A model generated the notes under the pieces. It searched no databases. It was given only the letters and a program-made list of their open reading frames with translations, and was not told where the DNA came from. Position numbers and translations under genes: made by a program. Positions 1-6,265 of a DNA stretch of 18,009 nucleotides are shown here, in pieces. This DNA comes from Planctomycetales bacterium (GTDB taxonomy: Bacteria; Planctomycetota; SBBH01): assembly GCA_005239795.1 (NCBI GenBank), contig SBBH01000158.1:1-18009 (forward strand), in the 5' to 3' direction. Numbering within the stretch: position 1 is the stretch's first letter; the number at the start of each line of letters is the position of its first letter.

Positions 1-2
1 CC

Positions 3-1190
3 TCTCGCGAAGCGGGAAGGAACCGCCTTCTCATGGCGGCCTCCCCCTCGGCAGCCAATTCCCCCAAGGAGAAAAAACAGTCGCCGGCGCTGGTGCCCGC
101 TGGAACGGATTTGACACCGCTTCTGGAGGCCCTCGACTACCCCAACCCGCTGGTCCAGTACCATGCAGCGTTGGCCCTGGTGCGGTTCGATCCGGCCAAA
201 CCTTTCGTCCGGCACAGCCGCGTAATCCCCCTTCTCGCACGCGCCGTGGGAGACATCACGCCTCAAGCGGTCTTGGTAGCCACCCCGGACGACGGATTCG
301 CCAACGAGATCGCCCAGATCCTCGAGACCTTAGGATGCGTGGCGATCCGCGCAACAAATGCGGACGAAGCGCTCCGGAAGGGGCGCGAGTTTCCCTCCAA
401 GGACGCGATCCTCCTCGACCATCGCTTGAGCCGCGCACAAGTTTCCACGGAGCTCTCACAATCACTGGCGGCGTTCATTCGAGAGACCCGAGGGATCTCG
501 CCCGAGATCTTCCTCAGCCTCCAGCAGGACATCCGCACGAAAGGGGTCCCGACCTGGATCATTCTGGCCGAGGACGACCCCTCCGCCCAGGCCGCCTACC
601 CTGCCGACGCGATCGCCGGATTCCTCAAATCCCCCCTCACCCGGGACATGCTCGAGCAAGCGCTCGACAGGATTTTGGCAATCCCTCCGGAAGACGACAT
701 GGCCGCTGACGACATGCCTCTCGCGGCCGCCGCCGCGCTGGCGGCGTGCGACCGGCGCCGCTCCATCTACGCTTCCATGCTCCCCGAGGCCGCCAAATCC
801 TTGGCCAGCGCCATCCGAAGAGGATCGGGGCGGCGCGGCGAGACCCTGGTCGACAAATACCGCATCCCCTTCATTGAAACGCTCGGCCGGATCGGAACGC
901 CGGCCCAAGCGCAGAGCTGCCTGCAGACGGCTGAGGACGCTCAGAACTCAAGCGACCTGCGCATCGCGGCGATCCACGCCGCCGGCGAGATCCTGGGCGC
1001 GGCGCGGCCGGCCGTCCCCCCGGCCGACAGCGTCGAGGCGCTGAGCCGCCTGGCGGCAAACCCCTCAGCCGACATCCGCGCCGCCGCCGCCTGGGCCCTG
1101 GGCCGGGTGGATCTCCCCCTGGGGGACGCCGGAAATTTCATCCTGGGCGTGAGCCCCGTGCCGGCTCAGCCAGCTCAGCCAGCCCAGTAG
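3..1190 (+). CDS. HEAT-repeat protein with embedded receiver-like domain (5' partial)
   Basis: The frame is open to the left edge of the window, so the gene probably starts upstream. An ATG at 33 with AAGGAA ten bases before it is the alternative start (385 aa). Counting from that ATG, residues 25-75 are HEAT-like helices (NPLVQYHAALALVRF). Residues 79-216 resemble a two-component receiver fold: acidic pair D86-D87, a strand ending DAILLDH with D129 at the phospho-acceptor position, strand TWIILAE, and K199 in FLKSPL at the conserved lysine position. Residues 225-360 return to HEAT-like Ala-rich helices (RIAAIHAAGEILG, IRAAAAWALGRVD), and the tail is a PAQ repeat. The usual receiver Thr/Ser is replaced by Ala179, so phosphorylation is uncertain. 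HEAT repeats normally serve as protein-binding scaffolds; the partner is unknown. The 3' end overlaps the convergent downstream gene by 16 bases. Confidence 0.75.
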   Translation, partial: SREAGRNRLLMAASPSAANSPKEKKQSPALVPAGTDLTPLLEALDYPNPLVQYHAALALVRFDPAKPFVRHSRVIPLLARAVGDITPQAVLVATPDDGFANEIAQILETLGCVAIRATNADEALRKGREFPSKDAILLDHRLSRAQVSTELSQSLAAFIRETRGISPEIFLSLQQDIRTKGVPTWIILAEDDPSAQAAYPADAIAGFLKSPLTRDMLEQALDRILAIPPEDDMAADDMPLAAAAALAACDRRRSIYASMLPEAAKSLASAIRRGSGRRGETLVDKYRIPFIETLGRIGTPAQAQSCLQTAEDAQNSSDLRIAAIHAAGEILGAARPAVPPADSVEALSRLAANPSADIRAAAAWALGRVDLPLGDAGNFILGVSPVPAQPAQPAQ

Positions 1191-1963
1191 GAAACAGAAA
1201 TTTTTGCGCGCTTCGTGCGCGCATACCGCCGAGCCGCCGCCACGAAATCCGAAAAAATCGGCTCGCGCATCCGGTGTCCTGCGGGAAGGCGCTCGGGATG
1301 CCACTCGACTGCCACCAGATATCTCTCCTCAACGGATTCGATCGCCTCGATGACGCCGTCGGGGGCGATGGCCGAAACGACGAGCCCCCGCCCGAGGTGT
1401 CCCACAGCCTGATGGTGAGAGCTGTTGACGTGACGTCGGCCAGATCCCACAAGGCGGCTCAACCGCGTCCCAGGTAGGACGTCCACCGGATGGGTAGGGA
1501 CGCGCCGCGAGGGCATCTTGACTGCCGGGACCTTGTGGCGAAGCGCTCCCGGCAGATGCGTCGGGATGTCCTGGAGGAGGGTCCCTCCGAGAGCGACGTT
1601 GGCGAGCTGAAACCCCCCGCAGATCCCCAAAAACGGAAGGCCGCGCCGGCGCGCGGCGTGAAAAAGCGCGAGGTCGGTATCTGTTTTCACGCGCGGCACG
1701 AGACGACCGCAGGCGGGCTCCTTGCGCTCCCCATAATACTTCGGATCGATGTCATCGCTCCCCGTGAACATCATGCCGTCGGCGCGGGCGGCCAGGAGCC
1801 CGGCCTGGCGGGGAGAGGCGAGCGGAGCCACCAAAAACGGCACCGCCCCGGCGCGCTCCAAGGCCGCGACATACACCAAAGGCAGGAACGGGTGCTCCCG
1901 GGGCGAACCCTTCTCGAAATCGCAGTTGACGGCGATAACCGGTCGAGCTGAACGCCTTACCAT
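1175..1963 (-). CDS. Gamma-glutamyl-gamma-aminobutyrate hydrolase family protein (peptidase C26, class I glutamine amidotransferase fold)
   Basis: 262 aa from ATG at 1963. The ATG overlaps the stop of the upstream exonuclease gene as ATGGTAA, implying translational coupling. The fold begins with RPVIAVNCDF and continues with FTGSDDIDPKYYGE, the substrate-loop signature of PuuD-like proteins. The nucleophile elbow is FLGICGGFQLANVALGG with C115, followed by HHQAV and the catalytic H222 and E224 in EWHPE. Family members hydrolyse gamma-glutamyl amides such as gamma-glutamyl-GABA; the substrate here cannot be read from sequence. No putrescine-utilisation genes are nearby, so a Puu pathway role is not supported and no symbol is given. 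The longer open frame reaching 2350 is only read-through into the exonuclease gene. Within the 3' end, at 1205-1223, is a GC hairpin without a U-tract. Confidence 0.85.
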   Translation of the reverse strand: MVRRSARPVIAVNCDFEKGSPREHPFLPLVYVAALERAGAVPFLVAPLASPRQAGLLAARADGMMFTGSDDIDPKYYGERKEPACGRLVPRVKTDTDLALFHAARRRGLPFLGICGGFQLANVALGGTLLQDIPTHLPGALRHKVPAVKMPSRRVPTHPVDVLPGTRLSRLVGSGRRHVNSSHHQAVGHLGRGLVVSAIAPDGVIEAIESVEERYLVAVEWHPERLPAGHRMREPIFSDFVAAARRYARTKRAKISVSYWAG

Positions 1964-2532
1964 GTCACGCGGCACTCCCGGATTTTTCCAAAGCGGTCGG
2001 GGAAAAGGACATACCCCTTTTCCTTTCCGAAAAGATACAAGTCCGCTGTGATCGCGACGTCGTCGCGGCAGTAGGCGGCGATCTGCTCGAGCTTTCCCTC
2101 CTTGAACCATGCCAGCGCCGCCAGGCCGTCGGCAGATTTTCGTTTCCCCAAGCTCGCCGCGGCCAGGGCATCCAGCTTCACGCGGAATCCGACCGACCGC
2201 TCGATCTCTTCGAGCATGTCCAAGCTCGGAAGGGACGCCAGATCCCGGTCGGTATAGGCCGAAAGAACCGTGTAGTCGAAACGCTTCGTGTTGAATCCCA
2301 CCACGAGATCGACCGCAAACAGGTTGTCGACAAGCCGCGCAAGGTCCCATTCGAAGTAGGTTTGAAACACGCGGCTGGGGATCTCCTGAGTGACCGCCAC
2401 AGAAACCTTGAGGTCCTTCAAATTCTCGCGCCCCCCGACCTCGGCGAACGATTTCTGCGTCTCAAGATCAAACACGAGAATCCGCCTCGGATGTGTACTC
2501 CCGCCAAAGAGATCCAGCTGTGTCTCTGTCAT
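1957..2532 (-). CDS. DEDDy-type 3'-5' exonuclease / RNase H-like domain protein with N-terminal clamp-binding-like motif
   Basis: 191 aa. The start ATG at 2532 overlaps the upstream stop as ATGA. Exonuclease motif I is LVFDLET with D22 and E24. Motif II is VVGFNTKRFDYTVLS with D86. Motif III is AAYCRDDVAIT, giving Y154-x3-D158, so all four metal-binding acidic residues and the tyrosine of the DEDDy class are present. These enzymes remove 3' nucleotides from DNA or RNA with two metal ions. Residues 5-9 read QLDLF, which matches the bacterial beta-sliding-clamp-binding consensus QL(S/D)LF and sits in a short N-terminal tail before the catalytic domain. The protein is the single nuclease domain alone, with no helicase or polymerase attached. 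It is the middle gene of the three-gene minus-strand operon. Substrate unknown; nuclease class fairly sure. Confidence 0.8.
   Translation of the reverse strand: MTETQLDLFGGSTHPRRILVFDLETQKSFAEVGGRENLKDLKVSVAVTQEIPSRVFQTYFEWDLARLVDNLFAVDLVVGFNTKRFDYTVLSAYTDRDLASLPSLDMLEEIERSVGFRVKLDALAAASLGKRKSADGLAALAWFKEGKLEQIAAYCRDDVAITADLYLFGKEKGYVLFPDRFGKIRECRVTW
2506..2520 (-). other. Codons for beta-clamp-binding-like pentapeptide QLDLF
   Basis: On the minus strand the bases read CAG CTG GAT CTC TTT, encoding Q5-L6-D7-L8-F9 of the exonuclease. It matches the established consensus for proteins that dock on DnaN and lies in a predicted flexible N-terminus. Function is inferred, not shown. Confidence 0.5.
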
Positions 2533-3512
2533 GCGCAGGCATTCGTTAAGGGCTTGAGAAAAAAACGGCGGCGTTGCCGCCGTGCGCCGACTGGCGCCAG
2601 TCCCCTCCGGGGACTTTTTTCCTCAAGCCCTAAGGGGCGCGCCGGAAGCGTGCAGATCGCCGCCAGATCGCATCTCCGGCAAATCGCCGGGACCTGGTAC
2701 CCCTTGCAGGCCCCCGAGATTCCGAGATGCGCCAGGGCGAAGTCGAACCGCACCGGGTCGCCAGGGTCGACGCGAGCGAGACTCTCCGTGACTTCCTCTG
2801 CCGTCTCCCAGCTCGGGGACGTCCGGCGCGTCAACCCCAAGGCGAAGGCGATCCGGTGGACGTGCGTGTCCAGAGGGATCGTGAGCTGCCGCGTCAAAAC
2901 CCCGCGCCAGAGCCCGAGATCCACGCCGTCATCAGGGCGTACGACCCACCGGAGAAAGAGATTCCAGCGCTTCAAGGGGCTCCCACGCCCCGGATCGGCC
3001 AGAAGGAATTCCAATGTCCGGAGCCCGGCGCCTCGCCCGTAGATCGGGCGAGGGTCGACGTCGCGCAAGCGCCGATGAAAACGGATGAGGGGAGAGCGCA
3101 GGTTCGCCTCGTGCCCCGACCATCCTCGTTTGAAGGCCCGTTCCAGGGATCCCTCCTCGTTCAGAATCCCCCGAATCCCTTCCAGGAGATAGGCGATGTC
3201 ATGAGGCGTCGTCCATCGGTGACGCCATCCGGAGAGCGCTTGGAGGGTTCGCCGGGGCGTGGAGGTGCGGATCCAGCGGGAGGGGTGCGGCCCCAGGACG
3301 CCCAAGACCTCTTCAGTCTTAGCGAGAAGAGACCCCACCCGGCCATAGGCCAGGAGGGCCGCCAGAAGCGCCGCGGCTTCCCGGTCGGCTGCGCCCGCAT
3401 AGCGTCGCGGAAACTGGACGGGGTCGCTCGCCAAACGTTCTCCGGCGGGAAAGCGCCGGGCGAAACGGGTCAAAATCGTTTCAAAGGGAGCGCACAGGCT
3501 CATCCGCCTCAT
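2529..3512 (-). CDS. TIGR02757 / DUF2400 family protein, endonuclease III-like motifs
   Basis: 327 aa from ATG at 3512; AAAGG lies 5 bases upstream. A second ATG at 3503 is possible. Family hallmarks are KRWNLFLRWVVR (181-192), DDGVDLGLW, LDTHVHRIAFALGL (214-227) and DPVRFDFALAHLGISG (252-267). D215 in DTHV occupies the place of the catalytic Asp of endonuclease III (VDTHIFR). The C-terminal cysteines C269-x8-C278-x2-C281-x5-C287 closely follow the C-x6-C-x2-C-x5-C [4Fe-4S] loop of endonuclease III and MutY. I therefore infer an HhH-GPD-like DNA-binding or glycosylase-like protein; the family itself is formally uncharacterised. The last ~34 residues, beyond the cysteine loop, are basic and encoded by the palindromic element at 2546-2633. 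The stop overlaps the exonuclease start (ATGA), making this the first gene of the operon. The open frame upstream to 4301 is an antisense shadow of the lipoprotein gene. Confidence 0.85.
   Translation of the reverse strand: MRRMSLCAPFETILTRFARRFPAGERLASDPVQFPRRYAGAADREAAALLAALLAYGRVGSLLAKTEEVLGVLGPHPSRWIRTSTPRRTLQALSGWRHRWTTPHDIAYLLEGIRGILNEEGSLERAFKRGWSGHEANLRSPLIRFHRRLRDVDPRPIYGRGAGLRTLEFLLADPGRGSPLKRWNLFLRWVVRPDDGVDLGLWRGVLTRQLTIPLDTHVHRIAFALGLTRRTSPSWETAEEVTESLARVDPGDPVRFDFALAHLGISGACKGYQVPAICRRCDLAAICTLPARPLGLEEKSPRRGLAPVGARRQRRRFFLKPLTNACA
2546..2633. repeat. Composite palindromic (MITE/REP-like) element with terminator-like hairpins in both directions
   Basis: Outer inverted repeat GGGCTTGAG (2550-2558) and CTCAAGCCC (2622-2630), each followed inward by an A7 or T6 tract. 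Inside are a perfect 8-bp stem, ACGGCGGC (2565-2572) with GCCGCCGT (2576-2583); a 12-bp palindrome ACTGGCGCCAGT (2590-2601); and a perfect 7-bp stem, AGTCCCC (2599-2605) with GGGGACT (2609-2615). Read on the plus strand, the last stem runs into T6. Read on the minus strand, the first stem runs into T7. Both therefore look like intrinsic terminators. The whole block is translated as the C-terminal tail of the DUF2400 protein and precedes the exonuclease start by 14 bases. The 13-mer GGGCTTGAGAAAA recurs in opposite orientation at 3555-3567. Confidence 0.7.
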
Positions 3513-3554
3513 CGTACCTTTCAAAAAGAAACTTGCAGACCAAGATTCGACACC

Positions 3555-3588
3555 TTTTCTCAAGCCCCGTCGTCGGTGCTTGAAAAAA
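3555..3588. repeat. Inverted repeat in divergent intergenic region, related to the 2546-2633 element
   Basis: TTTTCTCAAGCCC (3555-3567) is the reverse complement of the left arm of the palindromic element 1 kb away. It pairs imperfectly with GCTTGAAAAAA (3578-3588). It lies between the divergent DUF2400 and lipoprotein genes (3513-3605), so it could be a solo relic of the element or part of a shared control region. I see no convincing -35/-10 pair in this gap. Confidence 0.45.
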
Positions 3589-3605
3589 CCTGTTAACATG
3601 GTCGC

Positions 3606-4304
3606 GTGCGTTCCACGGCTGCCGCCTGCGCGGCTCTTTTTCTGGCCGGATGCGCCGCCGGCCCCGGCGGCCCTGCCGAGCCTGAGGAGCCTCCCTCTCC
3701 CTTGGCCCTCGAGGCGGCCGAGTTGGCGGTGACGGCCGCAGGCACGCACCTGGCAGCAGCCCAAAGCGACCTGGCGATCCAAGAAGGCGCGAACCGTCTG
3801 GCAGCCGAGACGGCCGCCTCTGAACTGAAACAAGCCCAGATGCATCTCTCGCTTTTCGATACCATCGACAAGCAAAAGCGACTCGATGAAGCGAAACTCG
3901 CCGTCCAGCACGTCCAGGACGAGATCCAAGACGCCACGGACGAGCTCGAACAACTCAAGAAAATGTATGGCGAAAACGAGCTGGCCGACCAGACCAAGGA
4001 GATCGTTCTTAAGCGGGGAGAACGCCAACTCGTGCGCGCCAAGGAAAATCTCGTCATTCAGCAGAAAAACCTCGCCAAGACCCAGGAGGAACTGGCCGCG
4101 GAACGCGAAAAACTCGCCCTCGAGCTCCGCCAAAAGGAGCAAGAAGCCGCACAGGCAGCCTTGAAGGCTGAAAATCAGATCCAACAGAAGCGGGCGGCGA
4201 TCGAGGACGCCCAGTCCGCCCTTAAAAAAGCCCAGGACGAGCTCCATCAGCTTCAGAAGAAAAGGGAAGAACCCTCTTCGGCGCCAGCCGCTCCGCCTCA
4301 ATGA
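3606..4304 (+). CDS. Coiled-coil lipoprotein, paralogue 1
   Basis: 232 aa from GTG at 3606. This is the only start compatible with an in-frame TAA at 3594-3596, and no clear Shine-Dalgarno is seen; the ATG at 3598 is in another frame. The N-terminus MRSTAAACAALFLAGC is a short lipoprotein signal with lipobox LAGC (C16 lipidated). A Pro/Glu-rich linker (17-31) is followed by a long charged Ala/Leu/Lys/Glu helix (about 32-222) that should form a coiled coil. The central part DELEQLKKMYGENELADQTKEIVLKRG resembles the turn region of the alpha-hairpin of HlyD-type periplasmic adaptors as seen in Planctomycetota, but no lipoyl or barrel domain is present. A Pro-rich tail ends the protein. Its stop overlaps the next start (ATGA), so it is co-translated with the cyclase-fold protein. 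Function unknown; probably a periplasmic tether or adaptor. Confidence 0.8.
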   Translation: MRSTAAACAALFLAGCAAGPGGPAEPEEPPSPLALEAAELAVTAAGTHLAAAQSDLAIQEGANRLAAETAASELKQAQMHLSLFDTIDKQKRLDEAKLAVQHVQDEIQDATDELEQLKKMYGENELADQTKEIVLKRGERQLVRAKENLVIQQKNLAKTQEELAAEREKLALELRQKEQEAAQAALKAENQIQQKRAAIEDAQSALKKAQDELHQLQKKREEPSSAPAAPPQ

Positions 4305-5464
4305 CCCTGCGCCTTGTCAAGCAACGCGCGGCGCGACTCCTTGCCCTCTTCGCGCTTCTCTGGTCCGGGAGCCGTCCTACCTGCACAGAGGAGACGCCGC
4401 CGTCCGCCGTTGCTAAGGAAAAGGCGATCAGCAAGGCTGTCACTTTCCTTGTCGGCGCGCAGAACAAAGATGGATCCTGGGGATCGCTCAAGAACTCCCT
4501 GTCCTGGGAAGGCGCCTTTGGATGGAACCCTGAGACGCACCGCTCCTGGCGCCTGGCGACGACGGGACTGGCCTGCATAGCCCTGATGGACCATGCGGAT
4601 CGCCTCGCCTCCCACGCACCCCTAGAAAAGGGGATCGACTTCATGATCGCTAATGCCGACGTGAAACGGTGCTCCGACTGGGACACCGACCACGTCTGGG
4701 GATGGATTTATGCCCTGGAGGCGCTCGCCTGCGCAGAGCAGTTTGCGCCTCTGGCCCAACAACATGCAACGATCCGTCCTGTGGTCGACCGCCTGATCCG
4801 GAACCTCGCCGTCTACCAAACCCCCTCGGGCGGCTGGGCTTACTACGACGAGGAAAAGCCAAAAATGCGCACCCCTCAATGGGCGACATCGTTCACGACG
4901 TCAAACGCTCTCCTGGCCCTCCGAGAGGCGCGTGAGGGGGGACATCCCCTCCCGCCCGGGATGCTCCTGGCCGCCCTGAGGGCGATCCGCCGATCCAGGC
5001 TTCCGGACGGTTCTTACAATTATTCCGTCAACGCGGTCCCAAGCCCCGGAGAAGGGAGACATCGACACGAGATCGTTTACGACCCGGTAAAATTTTCCCT
5101 CTCCCGAATCCAGGTCTGCAACCTCGCTCTTTTCCTAGAAAAAGAAGTCCTTTCCCTCCAAGATCTCGAAAAAGGGCTCGAGACCTTTTTGGCCAATCAC
5201 AAGTTCTTGGATGTCGCCTGCTACCGCCCCGTCCCCCACGAGGCCTACTACCTGAACGCCGGCTATTTCTATCTCTACGGCCATGCCTACGCGGCGCGCC
5301 TCCTTGGCCTCCTCCCTGCAGAGCTTCAAAACCGCTACAGGCCGCGCCTCGAAGCGGCGGTGCTCAAAATCCAGGAGCCGGATGGCTCCTTCTGGGATTT
5401 CCCTTTCCAGGGGTACGGCAAGCCCTCTGGCACCGCGTTCGCACTTATGGCGCTGGCAAACTGA
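4301..5464 (+). CDS. Prenyltransferase/squalene-oxidase repeat (terpenoid cyclase-like alpha/alpha-barrel) protein, paralogue 1
   Basis: 387 aa from ATG at 4301, coupled by ATGA to the lipoprotein gene. The N-terminus has basic residues and a hydrophobic stretch (LLALFALLWSGSRPTC), probably a signal peptide. Repeats of the squalene-cyclase type follow: FLVGAQNKDGSWGS (about 50-63), DHVWGWIYALEALACAEQF, VYQTPSGGWAYYD, SRLPDGSYNYS and KIQEPDGSFWDFPFQGYGKP, ending GTAFALMALAN. These build an alpha/alpha barrel as in squalene-hopene cyclase, prenyltransferase beta subunits and pectate-lyase-like proteins. The cyclase acid motif DxDD is absent; the nearest string is D128-T-D130-H131. A true terpene cyclase is therefore not supported, and a periplasmic ligand-binding or unknown enzymatic role is possible. 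The paralogue at 6266-7399 shares most of these motifs. Confidence 0.8.
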   Translation: MTLRLVKQRAARLLALFALLWSGSRPTCTEETPPSAVAKEKAISKAVTFLVGAQNKDGSWGSLKNSLSWEGAFGWNPETHRSWRLATTGLACIALMDHADRLASHAPLEKGIDFMIANADVKRCSDWDTDHVWGWIYALEALACAEQFAPLAQQHATIRPVVDRLIRNLAVYQTPSGGWAYYDEEKPKMRTPQWATSFTTSNALLALREAREGGHPLPPGMLLAALRAIRRSRLPDGSYNYSVNAVPSPGEGRHRHEIVYDPVKFSLSRIQVCNLALFLEKEVLSLQDLEKGLETFLANHKFLDVACYRPVPHEAYYLNAGYFYLYGHAYAARLLGLLPAELQNRYRPRLEAAVLKIQEPDGSFWDFPFQGYGKPSGTAFALMALAN

Positions 5465-5541
5465 TCTTTCCGGTGAATCTGTATGCTCTATCATAATCCC
5501 GTTCCGCGACCCGATCCGGAGGGGGCGGCCAGACTCTGTTT

Positions 5542-5549
5542 AAGGAGGT
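5542..5549 (+). promoter_or_regulatory. Strong Shine-Dalgarno deciding the GTG start of lipoprotein 2
   Basis: AAGGAGGT ends 5-6 bases before GTG at 5555. This near-perfect anti-16S match picks the GTG over the upstream in-frame ATG at 5483. The GTG also places a signal peptide directly at the N-terminus. Confidence 0.85.
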
Positions 5550-5554
5550 CTTTC

Positions 5555-6259
5555 GTGACACAAACAAAAACGTTGGCGATCGGCAGCATCGTCCTGTTCC
5601 TCGCCGGCTGCGCGACACCGGACTCCACGAAGTCAAAAGGCGACAAGCCTCCGGAGCCGCAAGATATCGAGACGGCTCAAGTATCCGTGGAGCTCTCCCG
5701 ACTACGACTGGCATCAGCCGAGGCGGATCTCAAGCTTCAGGAAACCTCAGGAGCCCAAACCCTCGCCTCGGCCGCATCGGATTTCAAGCAAGCACAGATG
5801 CACTTGGATATTTTCGAAAGCGATGGGAAAAAGCGCCTCGTGGAGGCACAACTCGCGGTCAAAAACGCCAAGGACAGGATCGAAGACTCCGAGGAAGAGT
5901 TCGACCAGCTCGAGAAAATGTACAAGGAGAATACGCTGGCGGACGCCACAAAGGAGCTTGTCTTGAAGCGCGGCCGGCGCCAGTTGGAGCGAGCCCGGGA
6001 GGGTCTCGTGATCCAAGAGATGACTCTCGCACGGCTCCGCGAGAAGGATCTTCCCGCAGAGAGAGAGAAACTCGCCAACGACCTGGCCCAGAAGAAGTCG
6101 GCCTTTGAACAGGCCCAGGCCCGCCTCGACCTTCTCTTGCACCAGAAGCGGGCGGCCCGCGAGGAAGCCCGGCTCAACCTCCTCAAAGCCGAAGGGGAGC
6201 TCAAGAAACTCCAAAAAAGAACGGACGCCTCAAGCGCGAACGCCCAGACGAAACCTTAG
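5555..6259 (+). CDS. Coiled-coil lipoprotein, paralogue 2
   Basis: 234 aa from GTG at 5555. The signal MTQTKTLAIGSIVLFLAGC has lipobox LAGC (C19). A polar linker leads into a long charged coiled coil to the C-terminus. It is clearly paralogous to the protein at 3606-4304: both carry (F/L)KQAQMHL, a variable FD/FE segment, a KRL.EA.LAV helix, a QLEKMYKEN-type turn, LAD.TKE.VLKRG.RQL and a PAEREKLA-like second helix. The two-helix pattern broken at KMYKENTLAD suggests a helical hairpin similar to HlyD-family adaptors. This is my inference from motif style; lipoyl and membrane-proximal domains are lacking. The cyclase-fold paralogue 2 starts 6 bases downstream, repeating the gene order of the first pair. 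Function unknown, likely envelope-anchored. Confidence 0.8.
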   Translation: MTQTKTLAIGSIVLFLAGCATPDSTKSKGDKPPEPQDIETAQVSVELSRLRLASAEADLKLQETSGAQTLASAASDFKQAQMHLDIFESDGKKRLVEAQLAVKNAKDRIEDSEEEFDQLEKMYKENTLADATKELVLKRGRRQLERAREGLVIQEMTLARLREKDLPAEREKLANDLAQKKSAFEQAQARLDLLLHQKRAAREEARLNLLKAEGELKKLQKRTDASSANAQTKP

Positions 6260-6265
6260 AGCCTC

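Noticed and set aside
1205..1223. Hairpin TGCGCGC-TTCGT-GCGCGCA as a terminator
   Set aside because: It lies inside the hydrolase coding region and is not followed by a T tract on either strand.
3580..3585. TTGAAA as a -35 box for lipoprotein 1
   Set aside because: Only about 20 bases remain before the GTG start and no -10 follows at a usable distance.
2727..3596. Open frame of 289 aa on the plus strand
   Set aside because: Fully antisense to the DUF2400 gene, with Arg/Pro-rich composition and no domain; a GC-rich shadow frame.
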